DNA from: Harmothoe impar
Lineage: Eukaryota > Annelida > Polychaeta > Phyllodocida > Polynoidae
Direction: 5' to 3'
Assembly (NCBI GenBank): GCA_947462335.1
Contig: OX381707.1
Coordinates: 31,919,618-31,983,617, forward strand
DNA length: 64,000 bases
Within the stretch, counting starts at the first letter, position 1. The number at the start of each line of letters is the position of its first letter. Below, piece by piece: positions 33,521 through 46,551 of the stretch. The notes below the pieces were generated by a model. That model was not told where the DNA came from and searched no databases. It was given only the letters and a program-made list of their open reading frames with translations. The position numbers and the translations under genes were made by a program.

Positions 33521-34450
33521 CCAAATATAGCTCACACACATATATATATAATATACAGATTGGCTGGTGCTCACTCTCATATACCACTAATTGACTATCT
33601 TGTTGGGATGGCATTATGGGAGTGCTAATCATTTTTACTAAAGGGTGGGGGTGATTGGCGGATTTGAGGGGGGACCAACAAATATTTGAACCCTTTTTTA
33701 AGGAAAAACCTCACTCATACTATGAGTCAAAGGGGTCGGCTAATGGCCACTCCCTAGATTTCTCTTCAGAAATTTGTTTAAAAAAATGCATTACCCTATT
33801 CAACGTAATAAGCACACAGCGCGTCATTAGGAATTTGTTTGGGCCCAAAATTTTATATCTGTTGGGCCTTTGTTGTCTAAATTTCACCCAAATAGGGGTG
33901 TGTGCGCTTATTAGGGGATGTGCGCTTATTACGTTGAATACGGTAAGCCCTTTGGCAACATGCAGTCATTAAACTGTCTCAATGCTTAATTATATTGATG
34001 CAGCTTGAAAAATATGGCAAAAATCACAAGAAATGCACACTCTAGCCATAAGGGGACAGATAATTTACATAATTATGTTGACAGAAATATTGATAAAAAT
34101 CATAAAGATTATGATAAAAACATGTTTTGAAATATTACAATTGCGGTGTTGACATGATGCTATTCTTAATAGGTATGCCCTCATGTGGTACACCAAAGGA
34201 CTGTTTTCCAAGCCCAAATAACCCATTCACCAACTGAAATAGCAGACTATTAAATAATATCAATATCGTAAGATATCAGTAAAAAGAATGTTTCTTATTG
34301 CCATGGTAACCCAAATTAGAATTTTCTCTCAGACAGTAATGGAATACCAATTTAGATAGCTTTCAAAAGATATAATATGTAGCATATATCCTAACAAAAT
34401 ATTCAGCTGTTACACAAATCTGCAATGATGATGTAAATAATTGACATTTC

Positions 34451-34614
34451 TCAAATAGTTCTGGGCATGGAAGTGTTAACAAAGTTCTGGACTGAGTAAC
34501 CCTTTACTGAGTCCACATCTTGGAAATCAAAGTTAGAATCCAATGGTGGGGCCCTGCCACCGCCTTCTTCGTGACAGATTTTGATCTGCCATCGGGCTGA
34601 TCTTCCGGAAACAT
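34451..34614 (-). CDS. Candidate terminal exon of an unrecognised gene
   Basis: On the minus strand a pyrimidine-rich acceptor (CTCATTTCATTTTCAG) precedes a 164-base stretch. Read in the phase with two leading bases, it is open for 53 codons to TGA at 34451. The product has non-repetitive composition (for example RWQIKICHEEGGGR and DFQDVDSVKGY). I do not recognise it and cannot assemble upstream exons with confidence. It would lie inside the 5.7 kb TIR element, so it could belong to that element or to a host gene. Confidence 0.3.
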
Positions 34615-35787
34615 CTGAAAATGAAATGAGTGTGATTAAAGCATCACTATGAGTCCATGTGCAGTGCTATCATACATAAAAAGTTGATTCAAAATGGCTG
34701 CCACATTTAACATAATATTATTCTATTAGCATAAGCCATTTCAGTTTTCCCTGACAAATTTATGATCTAAAGACGAAGAGAAAAGATTATCTTGTCCCAT
34801 GAAAGAGCTGATAAATCAATAACTAAAATATAATTTTAATGAGTAAAAGGATGTTTTTGTCATATACTGGGCTCAATATCACAAGGTGTGACTGCAAAAC
34901 TCAAGTTAGGTCTTATCTATCATATATTTTTTAAAGTTAAAAATTTTACCAACATATATATTTTTTTGAATTCTATAATTATGATATACCCCTGTCCTAC
35001 TGTAGGGAACAGAAATTACTCGCAAAGTAATGATGTGTAGAACACAGACAATGAAGCCATGTTGTCATCAAATCGTTAAAAGTGATAGTCTGTGGACAAA
35101 ATATTAATGAGGGCTTGAATTAAAACTAAGATGTATGCACATCTGATAGTGGGAGAATTATTTTACATTTCTTATTTTTTCATATCCTGCCAACCATTTG
35201 AGTATCTAGTTAGCCCTTTGTTTTGGTAGTGGGTAGGCACGCAGCCAGTGGCACCTTTATTTACAGTAGGGGAATTTAACCTCACCATATTCAGCGCCCT
35301 CTCAGGAAGAGGATTTTTAACTAATAGCATAGATTGACTTTGAATTTCATAGTTGTGAAAATCTCGTGCTGAGTTGGGGGTAGCTAGTCCTATATGGCCA
35401 TTACTTTTATATGCATTGTCTACATGGACAGATAAATCAATATGAAATAAAACATAATTACAACACCACCACACATCCTACATTGGCCTATGTATAGCGG
35501 CCGCTATTGACACCCCTGTGGCGTGCGAATAAAACCACTTATCTAGACACTGAGGAGGGTGCAAATTAGGATTCTTATTCCCACACTGTGTGGGCTGTGT
35601 ATAAGAGCTGTTATTGGCACACTAAGTATTAGGCCTATGGGGGTTATTTATAGTGTCTGATACAAACGAAATTTCTACTTTTTTCTTCACGTATCAAGAG
35701 ACAATTCTGGGTCATTTCTACAATAAGTAGGCCTAGACATCCACCCTTACACATATTCGTTTAAACTGAGGAAAAAGTAAATCCTTT

Positions 35788-35850
35788 GGGGGAAGTGAAC
35801 CCTGGTCTCCCACACAAGAGGTGAAGGCCTTATCTACTGCTCCACAGGGG
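35788..35850 (-). repeat. tRNA-derived SINE head-like sequence
   Basis: The minus strand reads like the 5' two thirds of a tRNA: an A-box-like GTGGAGCAGTAGATAAG, an anticodon-arm-like CACCTCTTGTGTGGGAG, and a B-box-like GGGTTCACTTCC. The stems are imperfect. Such degenerate tRNA-like heads are typical of SINEs; the body would run toward lower coordinates but is not delimited. Confidence 0.5.
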
Positions 35851-38645
35851 TTCTTGGTTTCAGTCCTTGATTTATACATCTAGTCTTTACTGCACCCTTT
35901 TGGGTGTAGGAATAAGGATCATTATTCACATGCCATGGGGGTGCGAATGACTATGCATATTCGCACGCCTGTGGCATGTGGATAGCGCTTGCCAGGTAGG
36001 CCCCATGCATAGTAAATAAACTGGATAGATTTAGACCCATTTCAATAACCAAGGCATAACACCAATGGATTAATCAGTTGTGATTCAGGTTGAAGGATAT
36101 GGTAAATACACCTTACAGTCGCCATTATAGATTCTTTTACAATAATGCTCTAACATTGTGTTAGAATTTCCCATTTATAAATGATAACCTAGGCATATGT
36201 TAGAGCACCTTAGTGGTTGGAGGAATATCATTGACCATAATTATGTATATATAAACATATACATTATGCCATGTACAAATATCACATTGCATCTGATGGC
36301 TCTTCTGGTGTTAATAATAAAGATATTTCTGGTGTTAATAATAGAGATATTTCACTTCTGATTTTTGCCTTGGATTCGTACATGTCATATCTACCCGTGG
36401 TTTTATTCCAGCCAGGTATTTTTGTAACTTTTTCAATGGAACACCCTACCTCAGTGATTACCACTGCAACAGGTAGGAATGCAGTGCAATTGTACTGTAT
36501 AGGTCTAGTTATGTGCCTACATATCCTAATTTTCGTTGATAACTTCTTAAAATACAATCTAACATATAATAACTTTATGAAAGCCAGAAAACAGTGCATT
36601 AAGATGTGCTATGCTACTTATAAATCAATTATATTACATGAATCTTTTTATGTCGATTTGAGCTACTGAATTCTTAATTCCATAAACAGGTACAGTTGTA
36701 ATAACGATAGAAAATAGTAGCTAGGCCACATATATGTAGATAGATATATTTTAAATCACCCCAGGCCATCAGATTTACTCTTTTCATTGTCATCTAGAAC
36801 GGAAATAGACTCAGGTAACATGTGTCCAACTAAGAGACTCTCACATATAGACACACACCGGGCAGTAAGCACCTGCAGACATATTATATGGATTAAAGTA
36901 TAGGGTCTTGGCGAAGAGATGGTATGCTTATCAAACTGGAATTCCTTTTACTTCCCTGGTACCATGCCAAAATGCATAACAAGGTACAGAAACGGCCCTT
37001 TTCGCGGCTCTGGGCAGTGCAGGTAAACACCCTATATTCTTCTATAATTAACCCCCATGCCTAACAACAGCAGGCCGGCCTGCAAGGGGTTGTTTGTCCC
37101 CTAGTCTGGACCCTGTGACGTAGCAGTAGTGGAAACTATAACCTCCCCCATTACAGCTGATACTTAACCTTTTAGGGTCATTGAGTCATTACCTAGTTAT
37201 GGCCTGCCTACTGCAACCTTCCAATAATACCTGTCATGTCTGAGTAGTAACAGGCCATATACGTGCATGTTCAGCTTTCTCTCTGCAAAGAATGGGAATA
37301 TCAATGGTAATATGAAATATAACAAAATACCTTTATTGGTAATTTTTTCATGGAAACAAGTTCACATTACATTGTTAATGACCTGTATGGAGGCATATAC
37401 ACTGGGAGAGGTAATGGTACAAATACATGTACAACAGGATCGACCTGTATACATGGAGGCACATGGCACTCCCAGAAGACACATACACTGGTACTAGTGG
37501 TAGAGGGCCAACCGTTTATTATAGACATTAGGTATAATCTTTCTCAATAATACCACCATAATATGATACAGAGACACACATATAATTAAAAATAGAAATG
37601 TGAAAGTATACTTACATGTTCTTAGAGGGATTTTGGAGCATGGCCAGATGGCATGGGTGACATATGTACCAAAGCTGAGGGTTTGACGACATCTGGCAGG
37701 CTGACTCTCCTGCCCCAAGGTGCAACCTGTATACCCAGTTTCAGAGCGATCACTCTGTATCAGGAGGGGGGGGGGGCTATTTTCCACTAGCTACACACAT
37801 GTGCCCTATGATTTACTGCAATTGTGTTTAACATTTCTCCTGATGATGGTATCCTATATTTCTCTATAAAAGATGTAGACAAAGGCCTACAATAATAGGG
37901 TATGATATGCCCAGGCTTAAACATGGCTTGTGGAAAACAGTGTGAATTAATCAACAATTATTATACTGACTGATGTTGCTTTTAGCTTGCAGGGGATATT
38001 CTAAAGAGAGGTTGGTTATTTAATCATATTTATCGGTTCATGTCAGTATCAATCATAGCATTTAATACCTAACTATAACAGCCCCCCACCATTACAACAT
38101 TCTCAGTAAAATGACCCCTCCCACAGTCCACAGTCGGTGGCTAACTTCAATATTGCTTCTTTAATTAGAACTTTGGACAGGCCACCTGTGAATGAGGCAC
38201 TAGTTCTCTGTTAGGGAACGGGGGGGGGGGGGTTGCTTCATATTTGATTCAGGGATATGTAGCCATTAGCCATACATGTGTTGATCCATCTATTAATCCC
38301 AATAGTAACCCACTGACTAGGTGCGGACATCTCTGGCCATGGTCAACAGCAAGTTTGTCCCACCAATCTCGTGATTTTACAGGATGTTCACTCATATTCC
38401 GGTACAAATTGACATATTTGGCAGGATATAATATATGTGCCTCCACCTAGTGGTATAGGTCAAAAACACAAAGTACATTGATTCTTGGTTTTATGATTCA
38501 CTTATACAAGATGTAGCCATATTACACTGATTCACCGTAAACTGTTTGCTATTTACAATGCTTCAATGTATTCAGGATAACAGTGAATCATTGTAGCGTT
38601 TTACATTGGATCCTTGTAGAAAGTACATCTATTTTTTACAGTGTA

Positions 38646-41379
38646 GTCAAATTTATCTGCACACACCCCTGCTCATTCTTCACCAAGAGTCCTTGAAGTA
38701 ATCTTGTCGGCCGCTTTTTTTCCTTTTAAACTGTTTAATTGGTTAAATGGTATAATGGTATAATAGCAAATAGTCCTGAATGCATTATACCTAGCATAGA
38801 TATGCACATTGAGTTTCTAATGATTATTTGATATTGCATCGGCCGGTGCATCAAGATTCAGGATTTGAATCTAAAACAGCATGACTAATTTCTAGTTCTA
38901 ATGGAGGACTTTTTTAAGTTGAACAATTGTGGTGAGCGACTTTAGCTGAGGTAGAATCTGAGCCACACAGTCATCTCAGGTGTCAACCTTTATACGCCGT
39001 AATAAAATAAAATCTTAAAATTAAAAAAACCAATTGAAGGTAAATGTGCTACACAGCCTACTCTTTACGTTGGACTACCGCACCAGTATAAATAATATTT
39101 TGTTGATCGATTTCACGCTATCAGAAGAGCACTGTCACAATAATTTGAAGAAAAAATAGACAATTGTAGTGCGCTCAATTGTAATATATTAGTTCTCACT
39201 TGTGACCATTCTCCATGTAACTGGATCCGATCGATATTTGTCGGCCGTTATTGCTTGCTTTTTCTTGAGCATTGTTGACCTGCTCAATTCTTGGAATACG
39301 CTCATGAAAGTATCTTATAATCCGTTCTGATATTACTTGCTCGTTTGTCCTACCCAGAACTGGACTCATATTCATGGTAACCAGGCGTATGCACTAGTGT
39401 TTCTTCCCAGAAAGGCCACTAATGACCAGGATTTGAGTAAGATAAGCCGAGCTTAATCAGCCCAATAGAGGCTTTATAAGCTGATAACAGGTGATAGTTA
39501 TCGGCATGATTGAGTTGATCTTGTGCCAACACCCCTATGCTGAGTCTACACCCTCGGTGACTGCTACACTGTCATAATATTTCTTTGCATAGAAATCTTT
39601 AATTAATATTAGTGTGAATCCCCGCAACGCTAAATGACGACGCTTTCAGCTGCGTATGGTCGACATGATGCATGAATTCAACACTGTCCAGTAGACTCAC
39701 CAGGCCCTCACCAGGCCTTCCTTTATGCATAACGACGATATTGGGATTACGCATTGAAATCGTATGCTGTCCTTAAATGGTTAACAAACAGGGAGCATTT
39801 CCGCCTTTAATCATCTGCATGGGTGTAACCATTACATTTTAAAGGGCGGCTTTATGCTTTAATGTATGAAATATCATGCATCAAAGCATAAATCTTCGTC
39901 GTCATGATGCATGAATGCAGTCATGGTGAGTAGCTCTCCAGGGCTGCATGTAAGTATCATGTCGACTCTACGGGGTTGATACACTCCCTCAACCACCCAG
40001 TTTGAAAGTTACGGAGTCCCGCCGTCCATAATGTTGGCTTTCATTGTAAGTATTAGTTGAGAAACGCTCCCCAGGCCGGTGAGCAGCTCATGGAGTAGCT
40101 CGTGGAGCGGCTCGGCACGCGGGGCCCACATCTCACAGAGCTGCTCCCACCATGACAACAAGGGGGACCAAAGGGAGGAGCCACTCACTCGTGCTCACAT
40201 GCAGCAGCCCTCTCCATACCTCATAGCCTGCCGTAAGTGGTGCACCCTCGGCCTGACCACAGTCATGGTAGGCTGGTAGTGGATGTGGGGATGGGTCATG
40301 AAGTAGTTGTAAGTGTAGAGTAGTTATAGTAGTGATGATATTGGCAGTGGTGACGTAGTGGTAAGATGTACAACTTGTATGCTGAAGGTCAACTGTTTAA
40401 TTCCATATGGCAGCCGGAGGACAGGCAATAGGGTCGGATCTATGGGGGCCGGGGATTCCATCAACTTTCAACCAAAATAAAAGCTTGTAATTTGCTTTGA
40501 TCGAACTTACCAATGTGTCTCTGCCAATTATCAATGTATAAAGAATCTAACCACAGGAAACTTTTGATATTGAGTACACCCAATGCCTACAGCAACAGCC
40601 ATTTATTTTCAGCTGGCCGTTGTTACAACAACAGTGCCATAATCCACTGACCAGTTTCCTGGAAGTATTGTTTGCATCACATTTCCGGCGAAACATTGTG
40701 ATCATTGATTTATCAATAAACTTGCCAGCTATAAAGTTTACTTTTGTCGTTATAGTTGGTTGATCATCTTGAGATATAGCTACGAAACATAATTACGCCG
40801 AGAAAGTGATAAACAGCATATCCCATATATGGCGTATTCATGTACAATGGCATTAGTACTACAGACGAAATATAACTGTAACCTAAAAAGAACTATATTA
40901 TAGGCAACGTGTGATCTGCCTCGCAAACCCGTCCTTCCCACGCCGCCCACACTCTACGTGAGAACAGGGCACTTCCTTCAAGTCACACCCACGGCTGAGA
41001 TACACTCATCAATGATGATAGAGCGGCGGCTCTGAAGCGGTTATTATACTAAATCATTGTCCATTTTGTTAGGTCAAACGTCCCTACCTAGTAGGACCAT
41101 AACCATGATGATGATGGCTTTTTAACTTTTGATTTCCATTGAATGATGAAGCATTGCATTGTTTTAAATGTTATATAATGATATAATATATTTCCAAAAG
41201 GACTTTGCAAAATGATGACATACTTTTGCGACATTGGCGCCTGTAGTGACCCGATCTTGTAAATGTCCACATGCCTCAGAGACAGGCCACATATTCAGTT
41301 CGCAAAGCTTGGCGCAGCCCATTAGGTACCTCACACTTGCTTTAACAATAAGTCACAGAACACCCTAACACAGACAAAC
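38646..41379. other. Intergenic DNA, no gene seen
   Basis: A block at 39898-39980 (GTCATGATGCATGAATGCA, then GTGAGTAGCTC, GGCTGCAT) is related to 44308-44440, marking another diverged dispersed repeat. A weak tRNA-like stretch (GACGTAGTGGTAAGA ... GGTCAACTGTTTAATTCC, about 40354-40415) may be an old SINE head. Otherwise unexplained. Confidence 0.4.
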
Positions 41380-41675
41380 CAAGAGACCAGCTCACAGACT
41401 GGCTCCTACACCAGTTCACAGACTAGCCTACAGCCCAGTTCCCAGACCAGCTTACAGATCAGCTCACAGACCAGGCCCAGAGTTGTCCACACATGCTAAT
41501 ATACCAGCTCACAGACCAGCTCACAGAACAGCTCACAGACTAACTTACAGACCGCCTTACTAGTCAACTAGAGGACCTGCTTACAGAGCAGCCTACAGCT
41601 GTTAGAACAACTCACAGACCAGCCCCAGTCCCAGAGCAGTTCACACGTGCTAATAGACCAGCTCACAGAGCAGCT
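41380..41675. repeat. Degenerate minisatellite of CAGCTCACAGACCAG
   Basis: About 15 imperfect copies of a 14-22 base unit (CAGCTCACAGACCAG, CCAGCTTACAGATC, AGAGCAGCCTACAG and similar). The array grades into GC-rich DNA at 41680-41990 that is open in several frames, without recognisable protein motifs. Confidence 0.8.
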
Positions 41676-42761
41676 CAGAGGCCGGAGCACGTGCCGTACT
41701 GCAGGCTCCGCGGCCAGAGGGGGCGTGTGCTGGCAGCCTTGTGCTGGAGGAGTGCTCAGTCCACTCCCCTCCTACTTCCTCCTCCTCCTGTGGCCCCTGC
41801 CACCTTACAGTACACCCTGGAGGGAGCCACTGCTCCCTCTCCTCCCGCACTGCCAGGAGTACAGGAGAACCCCTACAGGCGTCACGGGACACAGGCGCCA
41901 GGAGGCCGAGTCAGGGGAGCAGCTCACCGAGAGCTGCTCATGAGTTTGTTGGCCTCCGTCAGAGGAGTCGCACCCTGGCCAATGAGATACATGTGTTAGC
42001 TGCTGCCGCTCTGGTTGGTGGCTGCGTTAGCCATTCTCAATCCAAGTTCGTGGTCTGCACTTACCACTTGTTAGCAAGGATAGTGCTTCAGCTTATATCT
42101 GGGAATTATATCAACATATCCAAGCTACATCTAGGAGTATATGCAAAAACACATCAAACACTATATCGAGAGGGGTATACATACGTCTGCATACACCACC
42201 TTTATTATTGAGTAGCTAGGCCTACAGTATATCGGGGAGCAAAGACATACATACCAGGCGTATTGAGGAGTATAAATCACATATTACAGCAATAAACATC
42301 TAGGTGCACATCCATGGGAAGGCCTATATCTTATAAGATCAAAGGCTTTTTTTCCTGATTTCTTTTTGTCTTGGACCGTCTATATGTGCATAGGATGCGG
42401 ACAACACAGCCGAAATGAGAGCATAGGCCTTACACTGAGCCTAGGGAATACTTTGTCTGCGGCATACGGGGGCAATGCTTGTGATCACAACCAACTGTCA
42501 CCTTAGAGTAATTTGCACCTAATAGTGCATGAGGAGTTGGACTACCTTCAAACGCGCCTACTTCTGCCGTCCTGGGTACTATACGGGCAATTGCCCCTCA
42601 GTACATGACTCCAGACTGTAAGTAGTGAATCTCTGGAGTGGCCGTAATTTGCTCTCATCGGTTGGAGGGTCCAGTGTTGGAGGGACTCGGCTAACTTTAA
42701 AGGATCTTGGCTACTGATACAGGTACTTCAGAAACTATTGCAATAACAGCATCAACATAGA

Positions 42762-42785
42762 TAACAACAACAACAACAACAACAA
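42762..42785. repeat. (AAC)n microsatellite
   Basis: Eight ACA/CAA units followed by related AACAATAATAACAGCAAC sequence. Confidence 0.9.
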
Positions 42786-43850
42786 TTGACAATAATAACA
42801 GCAACAAACACACCATAAACAAAGTTCTATAGCAACAAAAAAAACTACTACTGCACCACTCATACTTCTTCAGGTAGTGTCAGTATCCTGAACATTTCTC
42901 TCGGTGGGGATGCACACTCACCTAAGCGGTGCATTCACAGCTGGCCATTCAGTATATCATACTGCTCCTGCGTCCCTACCCACCCAAAACCCCACACAAC
43001 GTTTACTGTAGCCTCACACAGTTTGGGCATAGAGAAGGAAATACCTCTGAGGACCCAGGCTGCTATTTAATCCACAAGGGAAGGATGGTAATTTGATTTG
43101 CCTCATATGGGAGGAGGATATAAGCTCAAAGGATGAGAGATAAAAAGGATGAGGGCGTCAGATGAACAGAGGGGATCCTTACCCATATGGGGAAAAACTC
43201 CACGCGACTCGTATATCTAAGGTAGGTGATGTGGATAGTGCTCAGTTTTTTCCTCATAGTCTCAGTTTTATTATAATTCACATGCAACATTAGTCATCAT
43301 CAAGATGACAGGCACACATCTAATGGTAGGATTTATTTGCTTTGCACTAAACGATAAGGATCTTTAAGCACTAATAACGTACTCTTTCAATGAAGCGCTT
43401 ATTCATGAACAGTATGCTTCCTCATTGCTGATTCGCAAAGGAGCAGTCGCTATTGTGTTAGCTGTTAGAAGCAAGACTTTACTGATCTTAAAAAGCCATA
43501 GCAAACATTGCGAAATGGATTACAATAGCATTATGGACATTAGGGAGATATAAAGAGCACTGAACGGGGTAAAAATGTAGACACTAAGAGGCCGAAGATG
43601 TTATAAGAGACGTGCAGTCTTATTGTTAACATTTTATTTGTAAACTTAATCCAATACAAAAGGACAATCCAATACAAAAGGCTCTACATTCAGGACAGGG
43701 AGATAAGGGTGCCTCTAAAAGACTAGCCGCTCACAAAGCTACTTCCTTACTTCTCTCTTCTAACTTTCTTCACTTTATTTTCGCAAAATGCGGGTCGCCG
43801 ATACTTCTTGTGTTGTGTCCTTATTTCCGGCATGCAATCTGCAACGATTT
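42786..43850. other. Intergenic DNA, no feature seen
   Basis: No repeat, RNA gene or convincing coding frame found. Confidence 0.4.
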
Positions 43851-43853
43851 ATC

Positions 43854-43945
43854 TCCTTCCTTCCTTCCTCCCTTCCCTCCTTCCTTCCTTCCTTCCCTCT
43901 TTCTTTCTTTCTTTCTTTCGTTTTTTCTTTCTATCTTCCCTCCTT
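43854..43945. repeat. (TTCC)n/(TTTC)n tract
   Basis: About 90 bases of TTCC units grading into TTTC. They yield Ser/Phe/Leu-rich frames that continue into pyrimidine-rich DNA to about 44220 and are not genes. Confidence 0.9.
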
Positions 43946-44229
43946 TCTTGCCTTGTTTCGCCCCTTTTCCTTATTCAGTCATATACTCATTATGTTACTG
44001 CATTATTTAGTCATATAGCTTTCTTCTCTTTTTTCTTTCCTCATTTTCCTTCTTTCATTCTCCAGTCCCTCCTTTGTTATAAGTATAATCCAACCGCCTT
44101 CCATTGTTTCTTTCTTTCCTTTTTGATTTTCTATGCTCTGTCTCCCAACCTACTTCTTGTCCTACTTCCACTCTCTCCATTTTCGCATTTCCTCCTCCTA
44201 TCCTCATTCTCTGTCTCCCTCAATTAAAA

Positions 44230-45413
44230 GTTAGCTCTTTGCAATAGATATAATATATAAATAGTATGTTTACGGGCTGCAAGGTGCGCTAATGTACCAT
44301 GCCCCTTGTCGTCATGATGCGTGAATGCACCCCTTACATGCATTCATGCAGGCCCTTTTGGGAGTGTACCAACCCCATAGGATCAGCATGATGCTAGAAT
44401 GCAGCACTGGTGAGTTACTCACTAAGGCTGCATACATGGATCTAAATGATAAGGGATATACATAATTCCCACAGCACGACGCAACCGTCAAAGGGTGCAC
44501 GGTACTTATCATACCCACGGTACAGTAATATGAACCTTGCTAATATGGGTAGTGATGGGCAATGCCACAGGCGCTACCAGTCCTTCAGGCCGGTGAGGAG
44601 TGGGTAACTGCTACCAACTATTCAATACAATCTCTCCACCATCGGGAGCTGCTTGGTGAGCCGCTCTGAGCTGCTCAAGGCTGTAGGACGAGTCACTCAG
44701 CCTGCTCCTACACGTGTTGTCTGAGCTATAATCAATACACTAACCCAGGCCCCTTTATCACAGCGTCCAGGGTCTACTTGTAGATATAGGTACAAGGGTA
44801 TACCACAGAGTACATACTTGTACCAGTATGGTAGTGCTCTCCTATCCTTGGGGGTTATTGAGTATTTAGAGGCGCATTATTTATGTGAAGATCTATGCAA
44901 ACGGAATACTTGATGTACCAGAAGACCCAATGATGCGTGCTCAAAGGAAATATGATCGGGATTCAACTAACACATATATGAAACACATATAAAGTAAATG
45001 AGAAGCTTGTATTCACATAAAAAGGTGTACCAAACACAAACCAAATGAAAATAAGGAAATAAAGCATACATTACATATCATACTATAAAATGTACATTCG
45101 ACCCCTCTCCCATTAGCAGTAAAGGGTAAAGGGCCAGGCAAAAAAGCTTATGGTGAATTTTAAGGTTACCCGACCTCACTGGGGAAATTAAGGCAGACCC
45201 TAACCTTGTTTGTAATGCTCAGGTAATATCATGTTTCGAGAACCTTTAAGATGATTCAAAAGGATGGCATTGTAGGCTTGCAAACTGAATGCGTGTGAGC
45301 CATCACCAATAAACACTAAATATTATCACGTCTTTACTTCCCGTGAATGTCTAAGGTCTGAATCAAACACACCTTTTGTAAAAGTGTCGGATTAAACTAC
45401 TTCAAACCTTACT
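44230..45413. other. Intergenic DNA with a diverged repeat
   Basis: 44308-44440 is related to 39898-39980 (see there). The following AGCTGCTTGGTGAGCCGCTC-type sequence at about 44640-44690 also echoes 40079-40120. No gene seen. Confidence 0.4.
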
Positions 45414-45510
45414 TTAAAGGGGCATTTTCACCACTCGCACTTAACCACATAGTAGACTAGAACATTACTAGAATGTCATTGGGATATTCTTGGTGATTGT
45501 GCCACTTTAA
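45414..45510 (+). mobile_element. ~97 bp TTAA-flanked MITE, copy 2
   Basis: TTAA-AGGGGCATTTTCACC at the left and GGTGATTGTGCCACT-TTAA at the right. The centre ACATAGTAGACTAGAACA matches the inverse of the copy at 16513-16609. Confidence 0.75.
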
Positions 45511-46479
45511 GTGTGTTAACTTATGTACATCGTGTACGACTTGGCAGCAAGCGAAACATTCCCTATTCAGAATCCCAATCAAGGCCCTACATGTTGCCTA
45601 ATGAAAGATCAACATTACCTTGGTAATCAATTAAGTGACGGAGGTGGGTGAGAAGGTGGTGTCGGCGCATTTGGAGCCGTGTAATAAGAGGCTATTAGTG
45701 ATGTTAAAGCATTGGGGCCTGTAGTTACCACAAAGTTGTGAAAAGTGCTAACCATTTAATTCAAGGGCACAACATGATTACTTATATGCACTTATTTGTA
45801 TAGAGGGTCAATTAAAGTAAACACATGCATCTGTAAAAAAGAAAAGGCCCGACATAATAATATGGTATTGCATATAGTCACAGCTTATTTTGTGGCCCTG
45901 GTCATGTTACTTATTGCCAGTTTTAAACAAAAACAATATATAGAGTCACAGGGTAATGCTAATGTAAACTTCAAACAATGAGTTTGATGGCTTTGACGTG
46001 CATATATGCACGTCAGATGTATACATCTGAAATGCCTTGAGAAACTTGAAGTTGGCTAGTCACCCAATTGCATGTCTTGTGAGCTGTACATAGCATTATG
46101 GATACTGGTATCTTGGGCTCTGTTGTTCAATGTCGTGCACGTTACTTAGCATGTTAACAGGTCGTAACGTTACAAGTGCAGCTGGTCCCCTCCGTGATAT
46201 GACACCAGCAAGGCATGCCTCTAAAAATACGTCAACTTGGACTATTAATAGGGACCAAGTCTTGGTGGACGCAGATCCGAGCAAACATTGTATAGCCGTA
46301 CGCTACAAATGTAACCAATTTAATCTGATTGTGATAATGGAGCACTGATCCATTAGAACATTTACACACAATATGCAACTCTTCATTATTGAGTAAGTAT
46401 TAATTACTAGCGTACAACACTGTACATATCGGTCTGGCACATGTGTGAGGGACACGGTTTCTCTGAAAATGACGTTTCT
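45511..46479. other. Intergenic DNA, no feature seen
   Basis: Open frames of 60-72 residues occur but have no motifs and overlap on opposite strands. Nothing supports a gene. Confidence 0.4.
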
Positions 46480-46551
46480 GGGAGACACCGGAACTCGAAC
46501 CCAGGGCCTCCCGCTCCAAAGCGAGTGCTCTACCACTGAGCTACATACCCC
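46480..46551 (-). tRNA. tRNA-like sequence (Ala/Pro-like), probably a pseudogene
   Basis: On the minus strand: D-arm TAGCTCAGTGGTAGAGC (good A box) and T-arm GGGTTCGAGTTCC (good B box). The anticodon arm is CTCGC-TTTGGA-GCGGG, whose loop has six bases instead of seven. The overall sequence is closest in pattern to eukaryotic tRNA-Ala, but the loop reads TGG. The 7-bp acceptor stem pairs poorly (GGGGTAT against TGTCTCC) and TTTTC lies just downstream. It is a decayed tRNA gene or tRNA-derived repeat rather than a clean functional tRNA. Confidence 0.55.

Larger units (their letters stand above)
32938..38643. mobile_element. CACTGTAA-ended TIR element, copy B (5.7 kb)
   Basis: The ends CACTGTAAAAAA and TTTTTTACAGTG are flanked by TA on both sides (32936-32937 and 38644-38645). 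Both subterminal regions (about 32955-33280 and 38515-38640) repeat words such as GGTGAATCA and CAGTGAATC. These resemble the palindrome-rich subterminal zones of the 852 bp copy at 14479-15330. The interior may hold exons (see 34451-34614) but no transposase is recognisable. It could instead be two unrelated short elements whose outer ends happen to face each other. Confidence 0.5.

Noticed and set aside
41647..42211. Overlapping 98-156 residue frames as a host gene
   Set aside because: They occur in GC-rich DNA next to a minisatellite, overlap in all frames and carry no recognisable domain.
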